A DNA stretch of 64,000 nt from Pseudonocardia oroxyli (lineage in GTDB: Bacteria; Actinomycetota; Actinomycetes; Mycobacteriales; Pseudonocardiaceae), in assembly GCF_900102195.1 (NCBI RefSeq), contig NZ_FNBE01000002.1:1-64000 (forward strand). The letters are read 5' to 3'. Made by a program: the position numbers and the translations under genes. The notes under the pieces were generated by a model. It was not told the DNA's origin. It saw only the letters and a program-made list of their open reading frames with translations, and did no database searches. Each line of letters opens with the position of its first letter. The first letter of the stretch is position 1. This document shows positions 45,641-54,986 of the stretch, in pieces.

Positions 45641-46189
45641 TCAGCGGGCGTGGCCGGACCAGTTGGCGAGGCGCTCGGTCGGGCCCGCGTCCGCGGCCGG
45701 CTCGACGGGTGGGGCGAAGGGGAAGCCCTCGCGCTCGGCCGGGATGAGCATCCGCGCGACCGCCAGCGCGGGCTCGACGGCCGCGGCGGGCGCCTCGCAC
45801 GGCTGCCCGGTGGCGACGGCGACGTCCCAGGTGTGCACGAGCAGCTCGTTCACGTACCCCCACAGCGCCGTCCGCCCGGGCGCCCGTCCCCAGGGCACGG
45901 TGACCTCGCGGTCGAGGGCCTCGGCGGTCCAGACCCGCTCGTACTCGGCGCGGGCGTCCTCCAAGGTGCCGTCGACCTGGAACGGGAGCGGCCGCGGGTC
46001 GCGGCCCTCGCCGATCGCGGCGATCTTGTAGACGGTGGCGACGAGGTGTCGGACCAGGCCGTCGACGTCGAGCTCGGGGCACGGGGTGGGCCCGGCGAGC
46101 TGCTCCTCGCGGACTCCGGCGAGGACGGCGGCGGCCCAGTCGAGGGCGCCGGCGTAGGGGGTGCGGGGGTCGATCTCCGTGGTGGTCAT
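45641..46189 (-). CDS. TIGR03086/mycothiol maleylpyruvate isomerase N-terminal-type protein
   Basis: A 182-residue DinB/MDMPI-fold protein. GPTPCPELDVDGLVRHLVAT at the N-terminus and GYVNELLVHTWDVAVATGQP with metal-ligand histidine near residue 120 are typical of TIGR03086-type putative metal-binding enzymes that use mycothiol. The exact reaction is unknown. ATG start at 46189. It is divergent from a WYL regulator with only 48 nt between starts, so it is the likely regulated target. Confidence 0.75.
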   Translation of the reverse strand: MTTTEIDPRTPYAGALDWAAAVLAGVREEQLAGPTPCPELDVDGLVRHLVATVYKIAAIGEGRDPRPLPFQVDGTLEDARAEYERVWTAEALDREVTVPWGRAPGRTALWGYVNELLVHTWDVAVATGQPCEAPAAAVEPALAVARMLIPAEREGFPFAPPVEPAADAGPTERLANWSGHAR

Positions 46190-46213
46190 GGAAGGACCCT
46201 CTCGCCTCAACCG

Positions 46214-46231
46214 GACACCTTGTGTCATGTT
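46214..46231. promoter_or_regulatory. Operator and -10 in the 48-nt divergent gap of the WYL regulator
   Basis: GACAC-CTT-GTGTC (46214-46226) is a perfect 5-bp inverted repeat. It directly abuts CATGTT (46226-46231), a possible -10 six nt before the regulator ATG. A protein bound here would cover the core promoter, fitting autoregulation and control of the divergent gene. Confidence 0.45.
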
Positions 46232-46237
46232 TTGCGG

Positions 46238-47158
46238 ATGCGTGCCGATCGGCTGCTCTCGCTCACCCTCCTGCTGCGCCACCGTGGCCGGTCGACGGCC
46301 GCGGAGCTGGCGGCGGAGCTGGAGGTCTCCGAACGGACGGTGCTGCGAGACGTCGAGGCGCTCTCGAGCGCAGGCATCCCCGTCTACACCGAGCGCGGCC
46401 GCCACGGCGGGATCGCCCTGCTGCCGGGCTTCTCCACGGACCTCACCGGGCTCACGACCGACGAGGCGGTCGCCCTGCTGACCACGCCCCGAGACCTCCT
46501 GGGCCGGGGACAGGCCTTCTCGTCGGCGATCCGGAAACTGGTCGCGGCCCTGCCGGAGGCCTCCCGCGCCGCGGCGACGGGTGCGGCGGACCGCGTTCTC
46601 GTCGGGCGCGCGGGGTGGTTGCGCGAGGGGGCCGAGCCCACACCCGCCCCGGTCCAGGTGCAGCGGGCGGTGTTCGCGGGGAACCGGCTGCGGATGCGCT
46701 ACGCGTCGCGGGACGGGTCCGCGCGGCTGCGGACGGTCGACCCGCTCGGCCTCGTCGAGTCGGCGGGCCGGTGGTACCTCCTCGCGCTCCACGACGGCGC
46801 CGACCGCACCTACCGCGTCGACCGGATCGAGGAGGCGCAGGAGCTGGCCGAGCCCGCGCGGCGGCCGTCGGGGATCGACCTCGACCAGCTGTGGGAGCGC
46901 AGGCGCGCGGACTTCCGCCGCCGGATCCCGCACGTGGAGGTGCGGGTGCGCGGCGACCGGGAGGTCCTGGCGGCCGAGGTGATGATCGTGCGGGAGGAGC
47001 CCGACGCCGTCGTGGTCGCGTTCGGGAGCATGCACCACGCCGAGCAGGTCCTGTGGTCCCTGGCCCCGCGGGTGGTCGCGCTGGATCCACCGGAGCTGGC
47101 GGAGTCCCTCCGCGCCCGCGCCGCCGCCGTCGCGGGGGAGTACACGAGTGTCACGTGA
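46238..47158 (+). CDS. DeoR-type HTH / WYL-domain transcriptional regulator
   Basis: A 306-residue regulator. The N-terminal helix-turn-helix is GRSTAAELAAELEVSERTVLRDVEAL (residues 17-42). A WYL domain spans about residues 140-210 (RLRMRYASRDGSARLRTVDP, ESAGRWYLLALHDGADRTYR), and a WCX C-terminal extension follows. WYL domains bind small ligands or nucleic acid. ATG start at 46238. The final codons (TSVT) and stop lie inside the first unit of repeat cluster B. Confidence 0.88.
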   Translation: MRADRLLSLTLLLRHRGRSTAAELAAELEVSERTVLRDVEALSSAGIPVYTERGRHGGIALLPGFSTDLTGLTTDEAVALLTTPRDLLGRGQAFSSAIRKLVAALPEASRAAATGAADRVLVGRAGWLREGAEPTPAPVQVQRAVFAGNRLRMRYASRDGSARLRTVDPLGLVESAGRWYLLALHDGADRTYRVDRIEEAQELAEPARRPSGIDLDQLWERRRADFRRRIPHVEVRVRGDREVLAAEVMIVREEPDAVVVAFGSMHHAEQVLWSLAPRVVALDPPELAESLRARAAAVAGEYTSVT

Positions 47159-47640
47159 GCGCTGCGCCGACGACGCTCCGGTGACGCTCGCGCCGCATGA
47201 TCTTTCCGAGGGTGACGGGAGCGTTGATGATAGTGCGCTCCGGTAACGCTCGCGGTGGGTCCGACGGAGTGCTCGCGGTCGTGCGCCGCGGTGACGCACG
47301 TGCCGAAAGATCATTTTGAGCGTGACGGGAGTGTTCGCGGTAATGCGCTCGGGTGACGCTCGGGGTGGGTCCGGTGGGCAGCGGGGGCAGCGGGTAGCGC
47401 TCGTGCCGCGTGATCTTTCCGAGGGTGACGGGAACGTTGATGATGGTGCGCTCCGGTGACGCTCGTGCCGCATGATCGTTCCGAGCGGGACAGGAACGCT
47501 CGTGGGGGTGCGCTCCGGTGACGCTCGGGGTGGGGTGACAGGAGCGTTGGTGATGGTGCGCTCCGGTGACGCTCGTGCAGCACCGGGCCGGGTGAGTGGC
47601 ACCGGCCGGCTTTCCGCGCGACGCTCCTGTCACTCTCGAA
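47145..47640. repeat. Repeat cluster B: tandem imperfect inverted-repeat units
   Basis: About six units related to cluster A. Arms read roughly GAGGGTGACGGGAACGTTG and GTGCGCTCCGGTGACGCTCG; loops such as ATGATGGT and spacers such as TGCCGCATGATCTTTCC repeat between units. It begins inside the last codons of the WYL regulator and ends about 44 nt before the next gene. I reject the minus-strand frame across it. Confidence 0.7.
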
Positions 47641-47683
47641 CCTCGAGTGGAACCGCGGACGGTCGGGCGCCGTCACAGTCCGC

Positions 47684-48559
47684 ATGACGATCGAACCTTT
47701 TCGTGGATCCGTCGCTGTGGCCGAGGGCCGGGTGACGGCGGGCGAGCTGCGTGGACCGCGCTATCGGCGGATGTTCCCCGACATCTACGTCCTGATGACT
47801 GCCGGACCGCCCGATCTCGCGCTCCGCGGGCGCGCTGCTCACGTCCTGGTCGAGGGGCGCGGTGTGGTCGGCGGATGGGCGGCCGCGGAGCTGCTCGGGG
47901 CCTCGTGCGGTCCCGCGGACGCCGCGGTTGAGGTGATCGTTCCCGGGGGGACGCAGCGCGCACACCCGGGACTGCTGGTCCGACGCGGGATCGTGCTCCC
48001 CGAGGAGATCACCGTGGCCGAGGGCGCCCGGGTGACGACGGCGCTCCGCACCGCGTTCGACCTCGCCTGTCGCGCGTCCATGCGCGAGGCCATCGTGGCT
48101 GTCGACGCCCTCGCTCGGGTCGGCGGGTTCGAGCCGGGAGACGTCCTCGCCGTGCGGGACCTGCACCGCGGGGTCCGAGGCAGCGCCCGGGTACCCGAGG
48201 TGCTCAGGCGGGCGAACCGGAGGTCCGGCTCCCCGATGGAGACGCGCATTCGCCTGGCCATCGAGGACGCAGGCCTGCCGACGCCGGTCCTCCAACACCC
48301 CATCGGCCCCTACGAGCTGGATCTCGCGTTCCCGGCGCAGCAACTCGGCGTCGAGCACAACGGCCCCGATCATCTGAGGGCGGAACGGGCCCAGCGCGAC
48401 CTCGTCCGCGAGGCGTTCCTCGCTCGCGAGGGGTGGCGGGTGCTCCGCTTCGATCCCGGCATGGTGATGCGGCAACCGGAACTCGTGGCGGAGCAGGTCC
48501 GACGCGCGCTACTCCGCGCCGAGCGTGACGGGAGCGCTGACCGTCGTGCCGCCGGGTGA
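47684..48559 (+). CDS. AbiEi-antitoxin-like/DUF559 putative nuclease-fold protein
   Basis: A 291-residue protein. The N-terminal ~100 residues (VAEGRVTAGELRGPRYRRMF, VIVPGGTQRAHPGLLVRRG) resemble AbiEi-type antitoxin winged-helix proteins. The C-terminal ~95 residues resemble DUF559/Vsr-like PD-(D/E)xK domains: YELDLAFPAQQLGVEHNG, REAFLAREGWRVLRF. No AbiEii toxin gene is adjacent, so a complete toxin-antitoxin pair is not supported. It is flanked on both sides by repeat clusters, and its last ~13 codons (ERDGSADRRAAG) are a repeat unit. Function unknown. Confidence 0.7.
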   Translation: MTIEPFRGSVAVAEGRVTAGELRGPRYRRMFPDIYVLMTAGPPDLALRGRAAHVLVEGRGVVGGWAAAELLGASCGPADAAVEVIVPGGTQRAHPGLLVRRGIVLPEEITVAEGARVTTALRTAFDLACRASMREAIVAVDALARVGGFEPGDVLAVRDLHRGVRGSARVPEVLRRANRRSGSPMETRIRLAIEDAGLPTPVLQHPIGPYELDLAFPAQQLGVEHNGPDHLRAERAQRDLVREAFLAREGWRVLRFDPGMVMRQPELVAEQVRRALLRAERDGSADRRAAG

Positions 48560-49055
48560 CGCTCGCGGGAATCACCGCCGACGAGTGTGACGGGAGCGCT
48601 GTGTCGATCACCCTGGTGTGACGCTCGACGGCGGCGAGCGCATCGCACGCGCCCCCCGCAGCGGTGGGTGCGTGATCGTCACAGGAGCGCCCCGCTGACG
48701 ACGCTCGCGTGACGCTCGGCAAACGGCATGCGCGAACGCGCCCGCACCGCAGCTCCGCGATGGTGCGCGAGTGTCACGGGAGCGTCGCGTCGACCGCGCT
48801 CGCGTGACTCACGGCGATGGTCGGGGTGCTTGCAGCGGTCGTATCGCGCGAGTGTCACGGGAGCGTCGCATCAACCGCGCTCGTGTGACGCTCGATGTGG
48901 CCGGGTGCCGCAACGGTCGGACCGCGCGAGTGTCACAGGAGCGCACTCGATGCGACGCTCCCGTCACGCTCGGAACGATCATGCAGGGATCCGCGGAGCG
49001 CGCACCACCCGAGTGTCACGAGAGCGCTCGGCTGACGACCACCGCGTCACGCTCA
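48520..49055. repeat. Repeat cluster C: tandem imperfect inverted-repeat units
   Basis: About seven units with arms such as GAGTGTCACGGGAGCG and CGCTCGTGTGACGCTCG around 12-18 variable nt. The first unit forms the 3' end of the preceding gene. The arm core GTCAC/GTGAC is often flipped relative to clusters A and B. It stops about 70 nt before the next promoter. No gene is supported inside. Confidence 0.7.
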
Positions 49056-49124
49056 CCGCGAACCGGCGGGGTGGCCACCGGGCGGGGTGGTGCTGGCACC
49101 CCTGTGCGCTGAGCTGCGGGTTTC

Positions 49125-49130
49125 TAGGTT
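49125..49130 (+). promoter_or_regulatory. -10 element of a small membrane-protein gene (leaderless)
   Basis: TAGGTT matches TAnnnT and ends 6 nt before the ATG at 49137. No Shine-Dalgarno is present. Confidence 0.45.
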
Positions 49131-49136
49131 CGTGGC

Positions 49137-49619
49137 ATGACCACGACACCGCACCACGAGCCCGCCGCGCTGCGGTTCGAGCCGCCCGCAGGCCTGCTGC
49201 CGAGCAACCCCGGGGTGATCCCCGCCCCCCGCGAGCCCTGGGCACCCGCGGGCGTGCCGCAGTTCCCCGCGGTGCGCTCGTGGGAGGTGGAGCAGCCCTT
49301 CCTCCAGTTCCCGACGGTGCCCCGGCGCCGGGCGCCGCAGCCGGGCGGAGTGCTGGCGGTCCGGGTCGTCGGGCTGACGGTGACCGCGCTGTGCGCGTTG
49401 TGGCCCGCGTTCTTCGCGCTGATGTTCATCGCCTTCGGGCTCGGGCTCGGCGACCTCGGCGCGGTGCTCATGGGCGGGATGGTCGCGGTGTTCGCGCTCG
49501 GCTGGCCGCTCGCCGTCTGGTTCGCGACCACGCGGGCCCAGCACGTCTGGCCGGTGCTCCTGACCCTCGTCCCGACGTTCCTGACGGTCCTGTTCAGCGC
49601 CTACGTGTTCCTGTTCTGA
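49137..49619 (+). CDS. Small multi-pass membrane protein, unknown
   Basis: A 160-residue protein with a ~70-residue Pro-rich N-terminus and three hydrophobic segments: VVGLTVTALCALWPAFFALM, LMGGMVAVFALGWPLAVW and VLLTLVPTFLTVLFSAYVFL. I recognise no family. ATG start fits a leaderless promoter. It is convergent with groEL across a strong terminator. Confidence 0.55.
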   Translation: MTTTPHHEPAALRFEPPAGLLPSNPGVIPAPREPWAPAGVPQFPAVRSWEVEQPFLQFPTVPRRRAPQPGGVLAVRVVGLTVTALCALWPAFFALMFIAFGLGLGDLGAVLMGGMVAVFALGWPLAVWFATTRAQHVWPVLLTLVPTFLTVLFSAYVFLF

Positions 49620-49650
49620 CTGTGCGACCGGCACGGCGTCGGACACGCGA

Positions 49651-49682
49651 AAGGGGCGGCGGGCCGAAGCCCGCCGCCCCTT
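49651..49682. terminator. groEL terminator hairpin
   Basis: A perfect 14-bp stem AAGGGGCGGCGGGC (49651-49664) pairs with 49669-49682. On the minus strand the loop is TTCG, a stable tetraloop, and the stem ends in CCCCTTT, fitting a terminator for groEL. It may also serve the convergent gene. Confidence 0.75.
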
Positions 49683-49727
49683 CACGCAGGACGGATCAGA
49701 GAGGATGCCTCGTGACGCAGGCTTCTC

Positions 49728-51488
<1,761 letters not shown>

Positions 51489-51514
51489 TTAGCACTCGGG
51501 GTAGGCGAGTGCAA
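51489..51514. promoter_or_regulatory. CIRCE operator 2 (HrcA site), next to moeA
   Basis: TTAGCACTC-N9-GAGTGCAA has a perfect left arm and a right arm off at one position. It lies 9 nt beyond CIRCE 1. It is only 30 nt before the moeA start, where it overlaps the expected -35 of moeA. Confidence 0.8.
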
Positions 51515-51531
51515 CCGAACGCGCGCTCGGG

Positions 51532-51537
51532 CAGGAT
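51532..51537 (+). promoter_or_regulatory. Putative moeA -10 (leaderless)
   Basis: CAGGAT departs from TAnnnT only at its first base and sits 6 nt before GTG 51544. No Shine-Dalgarno is seen. Its -35 would fall in the right arm of CIRCE 2. Confidence 0.35.
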
Positions 51538-51543
51538 GGGCCC

Positions 51544-52764
51544 GTGCGCACCGTGGAGGAGCATCGGGCCGTCGTGGCCGCGCTGCTCGGGCCGACCGAC
51601 GTCGTCGAGCTGCCGCTGGCCGAGGCCAGGGGGAAGGTGCTGGCCGAGGCCGTCACGGCCGCGATCGCGCTGCCGCCGTTCGACAACTCGGCGATGGACG
51701 GGTACGCGGTGCGCGCCGCCGAGCTGGCGGGGGCGTCGGAGGACTCCCCGGTGACGCTGCCGGTGGCCACCGACATCCCCGCGGGCCGCACGGACGTGCC
51801 GGACCTGGCGCCGGGCACGGTTGCGCGCATCATGACCGGCGCGCCGATGCCCGTGGGGGCGGACGCCGTGGTGCCCGTCGAGCTGACGGACGGCGGCACC
51901 GAGACCGTCGCCGTGCGGCTGGCCCCCGAGGTGGGTCGGCACGTCCGCAGCATCGGGGAGGACGTCCACGCCGGGGCCGAGGTGCTCCCGGCGGGCACCG
52001 TCCTCGGGGCCGCGCAGATCGGGGTGGCCGCCGCCGTGGGTCGGGCGACCCTGCCGGTGCGCCGCCCGCCGCACGTCCTCGTGCTGTCCACCGGCTCCGA
52101 GCTGGTGGCGCCGGGCGAGCCGCTGCAGCCCGGCCAGATCTACGAGTCGAACGGCGCGATGCTCGCCGCCGCCGTGCGGGACGCCGGGGCCACGGCCGAG
52201 CAGCTCCGTTTCGTCCCGGACGACGTCGCCGAGTTCCGCAAGGTCCTCGGTGAGCGGATCGTCGAGGGGGTGGACCTCGTGGTCACCTCCGGCGGGGTCT
52301 CCGCGGGGGCCTACGAGGTGGTCAAGGACGCGCTCACCGGGCACGGCGTGGAGTTCGTCAAGGTCGGCATGCAGCCGGGCGGGCCGCAGGGCGCCGGGAT
52401 CGTCGAGTTCTGCGAGGTCGCCTGCCCCGTCGTGACGCTGCCGGGCAACCCGGTGAGCTCTCAGGTGTCCTTCGAGGTGTTCGTCCGTCCGGTCCTGCGG
52501 CGCGCCATGGGGCACCCCTACCCCGATCGGCCCATCGTGACCGCCCGTTCGCGGGACGTGCTGACCTCTCCCGTCGGCAGGCGGCAGTTCCGACGCGGGT
52601 CGCTCGACGCCGTCGACGGCACGGTCGGCGAGATCGGCTCCCCCGCTTCGCACATGCTCGCCTCGCTGGCCAGGGCGGACTGCCTGTTCGTCGTGCCCGA
52701 GGCGGCGGAGCGGGTCGAGGTGGGCGACGAGGTCGACGTGTGGTTGCTGGATCCGCCCCTTTAG
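51544..52764 (+). CDS. moeA: Molybdopterin molybdotransferase MoeA
   Basis: A 406-residue MoeA, which inserts molybdate into adenylated molybdopterin. PPFDNSAMDGYAVRAAEL, ARIMTGAPMPVGADAVVPVE, VLSTGSELVAPG, IYESNGAMLAAAV, VTSGGVSAGAYEVVKD and TLPGNPVSSQVSFEVF are the family motifs. GTG start at 51544. By synteny it corresponds to MoeA2 of M. tuberculosis. It is divergent from groEL across two CIRCE operators. Confidence 0.95.
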   Translation: MRTVEEHRAVVAALLGPTDVVELPLAEARGKVLAEAVTAAIALPPFDNSAMDGYAVRAAELAGASEDSPVTLPVATDIPAGRTDVPDLAPGTVARIMTGAPMPVGADAVVPVELTDGGTETVAVRLAPEVGRHVRSIGEDVHAGAEVLPAGTVLGAAQIGVAAAVGRATLPVRRPPHVLVLSTGSELVAPGEPLQPGQIYESNGAMLAAAVRDAGATAEQLRFVPDDVAEFRKVLGERIVEGVDLVVTSGGVSAGAYEVVKDALTGHGVEFVKVGMQPGGPQGAGIVEFCEVACPVVTLPGNPVSSQVSFEVFVRPVLRRAMGHPYPDRPIVTARSRDVLTSPVGRRQFRRGSLDAVDGTVGEIGSPASHMLASLARADCLFVVPEAAERVEVGDEVDVWLLDPPL

Positions 52765-53178
52765 GGGTTGCTGAGGGGCTCTGTCACTCGAAAAGTGGTA
52801 CGGGTCACATGCAGAGGGTGCAACACTTTGCCCCTTCTCGACGTCTTATCCAGTGAGCGTTCGGCCGATCGGTGCAGATCATCGGGTTGGGCCCGGATTG
52901 ATATGGACGAGTGGTCGATCGCTGGGGATACTTTCGGTACGGGGTGGGTATCCACCCTTCGACGCACAGGACCTACCGCCCGTCGCTGGGGAGCGGACGA
53001 GCGGTTCCAAGGCCGGGGTCGCCGTCTCGGGGGATGGCGGCCCCGGCCCTTTGCGTGGGCCGGGCGGACGACCGCCTGCGAGGGCCCCGGTAGCGTGTCG
53101 CCATCGCGTCCGACCCGTCCGGCAGCCGCCGGGAGCGGGGTCGCCGTCCGGGCGCCGACGAGGAGTGGATCCGCGACC
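52765..53178 (+). other. Long leader before psd with a terminator-like hairpin
   Basis: About 410 nt without a convincing gene. A strong hairpin pairs GGCCGGGGTCGCC (53011-53023) with GGCGGCCCCGGCC (53036-53048) and is followed by CTTTG; it could terminate moeA transcripts or attenuate psd. A short AAAGTG/CACTTT inverted repeat lies near 52793-52834. I considered a riboswitch or tRNA and could match neither. Confidence 0.4.
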
Positions 53179-53880
53179 ATGGCCGCGACCCCTGCCGGCG
53201 AGAACGCCCTGGTGCACGCCGCGACACTCGTCCGCGAGGCCGTGCCGCCGATCCACCCCGGGGGCCGTCCGGTGATCGGCGCCGTCGCCGCCGCGGCGGG
53301 GGCCGCCCGGCTGCTGACCGGCCGGGGTACCGGCGTCGGCCTGCTGGCCACCGGACTCACCGCGCTGTTCTTCCGGGCGCCGAAGCGGGTGCCGCCGCCG
53401 ATCACCGGCGCCGTGCTGGCGCCCGCGGACGGCACGGTCGCGCTGATCGAGGACGTCGTCCCCCCGCCGGAGCTGGACCTGCCCCGCGAGCCCGTCGCCC
53501 GCGTCAGCGTCTTCCTCTCCGTGCTGGACGTGCACGTCCAGCGCATCCCGGTGCACGGGCGCGTCCGGTCGCTGCAGTACGTGCCCGGCGTCTTCCTCTC
53601 CGCGGACCTGGACAAAGCCAGCACGGACAACGAGCGCAACGCGATGGTCCTGGAGACCCGGACCGGCCACGCCCTCGGGATCGTGCAGATCGCCGGGCTG
53701 CTGGCGCGCCGGATCGTCTGCTCCGTGGCGGCGGGGGACGAGGTCGCCGCGGGCGAGACCTACGGCCTGATCCGCTTCGGGTCGCGGGTGGACACCTACC
53801 TGCCCCCGGGGGTCCGACCGCAGGTGGCGGTGGGCCAACGCACGATCGGCGGGGAGACCCCCCTGGCGGTCCTCGCGTGA
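53179..53880 (+). CDS. psd: Phosphatidylserine decarboxylase Psd
   Basis: A 233-residue Psd that makes phosphatidylethanolamine. LAPADGTVALIEDV, FLSVLDVHVQRIPVHGRV and the self-cleavage site FGSRVDTYLP (Ser202 becomes the pyruvoyl group) are visible. FGS replaces LGST, as in the short actinobacterial/archaeal class. Hydrophobic segment near residues 35-60. ATG at 53179. Pss starts inside its stop codon (GTGA), so the two form an operon. Confidence 0.93.
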   Translation: MAATPAGENALVHAATLVREAVPPIHPGGRPVIGAVAAAAGAARLLTGRGTGVGLLATGLTALFFRAPKRVPPPITGAVLAPADGTVALIEDVVPPPELDLPREPVARVSVFLSVLDVHVQRIPVHGRVRSLQYVPGVFLSADLDKASTDNERNAMVLETRTGHALGIVQIAGLLARRIVCSVAAGDEVAAGETYGLIRFGSRVDTYLPPGVRPQVAVGQRTIGGETPLAVLA

Positions 53881-54899
53881 ACCCGTACCAGGCGGGCATC
53901 CGGCTGCTGCCCAACGCGGTCACGGTCCTCGCCCTGTGCCTCGGCCTCTCCGCGGTCAACTTCGCCCTCGCGGGCCGGTTCGAGCTCTGCATCGCCGCCG
54001 CCTTCGGCGCCGCGCTGTGCGACGCGCTCGACGGCGGGCTGGCGCGCCTGCTCGACGCCTCGTCGAAGATCGGCCAGGAGCTGGACTCGCTGTCCGACCT
54101 GGTCTCCTTCGGGGTGGCGCCCGCGCTCGTCCTCTACATCTGGGCGCTGCAGGGGACCCGGCTCGGCTGGGTCGTCGCGCTGATCTTCGCGGTCTGCATG
54201 GCGCTGCGCCTGGCCCGTTTCAACACGCTGATCGACGACGGTGACCAGCCGCCGTTCGCCAAGGAGTTCTTCGTCGGCGTGCCCGCGCCCGCCGCTGCGC
54301 TCACCGCGGGCCTGCCGCTGTATCTCTACCTGCACTTCGGCGCGGGGTGGTGGTCCGCCCCGCTCGCGGTCGGGATCTGGGCCCTGGTCACCGCGGCGCT
54401 CATGGTCAGCCGCATCCCCACCCTCTCGCTGAAGACGGCGCGGGTGCGGCCGCAGTGGATCGCGCCGCTCCTGGTGCTGGTCGGCGCCGCGGCCGCGATC
54501 CTGCTGACCGCGCCCTTCCTCGGCATGGCGATCATCGCCGTCGGGTATCTGCTGCTCATCCCGTACACCGTCTACCGGTGGGTCTGGCTGTCCCGGCACC
54601 CCGAGGCGTGGGGCGTGCCGGTTCGCGAGCGGCGGGCCGTCGCCCGCGCCGCCCGATCCGCGCGCAGGCTCGGGCTGCGGCCGCCGCTGCGCCGCCGGGT
54701 CGCGGGCCGGGCGAGTGCCGTGGCCCGGGGCATGGCCGGAATGGGCCGCAGGCGCACCGACGACGGGGCGGGCCTCGGCCACGGCCCCGCCCGCCCCGCC
54801 CGGTCACTCGGGGCCCTGGGGCAGAGCCGCAGGCTGCCCAGCAACAACCGCCGCCGCATCACCGCCCCCCTCAGCCGCCTGGGCCTGCGCCGCCGCTGA
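53877..54899 (+). CDS. pssA: CDP-diacylglycerol-serine O-phosphatidyltransferase PssA
   Basis: A 340-residue CDP-alcohol phosphatidyltransferase with about eight membrane segments. The catalytic motif D-x2-DG-x2-AR-x8-G-x3-D-x3-D reads DGGLARLLDASSKIGQELDS followed by LSD. It makes phosphatidylserine, the substrate of Psd encoded just upstream. The last ~90 residues are a very Arg-rich cytoplasmic tail (RRLGLRPPLRRRVAGR). GTG start at 53877. Confidence 0.93.
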   Translation: MNPYQAGIRLLPNAVTVLALCLGLSAVNFALAGRFELCIAAAFGAALCDALDGGLARLLDASSKIGQELDSLSDLVSFGVAPALVLYIWALQGTRLGWVVALIFAVCMALRLARFNTLIDDGDQPPFAKEFFVGVPAPAAALTAGLPLYLYLHFGAGWWSAPLAVGIWALVTAALMVSRIPTLSLKTARVRPQWIAPLLVLVGAAAAILLTAPFLGMAIIAVGYLLLIPYTVYRWVWLSRHPEAWGVPVRERRAVARAARSARRLGLRPPLRRRVAGRASAVARGMAGMGRRRTDDGAGLGHGPARPARSLGALGQSRRLPSNNRRRITAPLSRLGLRRR

Positions 54900-54974
54900 C
54901 CCGCAGACACGCGAGTCGGACGCTCCGGCCCGCGGGTCGGACATCTCGGTCCGTGTGGCGGGGCGCCGCGCCGA

Positions 54975-54980
54975 TACGGT
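54975..54980 (+). promoter_or_regulatory. -10 element of the AAA ATPase gene (leaderless)
   Basis: TACGGT matches TAnnnT and ends 6 nt before GTG 54987. No Shine-Dalgarno precedes it. Confidence 0.45.
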
Positions 54981-54986
54981 GGGCGG

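Noticed and set aside
47151..47633. Minus-strand frame through repeat cluster B
   Set aside because: Same reason: it translates the repeat units, with no ribosome-binding site and no family.
48520..49055. Possible CRISPR array in the repeat clusters
   Set aside because: Unit spacing and sequence are irregular, repeats are imperfect inverted repeats, and there are no cas genes.
52850..53000. tRNA or GEMM (c-di-GMP) riboswitch in the psd leader
   Set aside because: A short ACGCACAGG string recalls GEMM, but the rest of the consensus is missing. No cloverleaf can be drawn.
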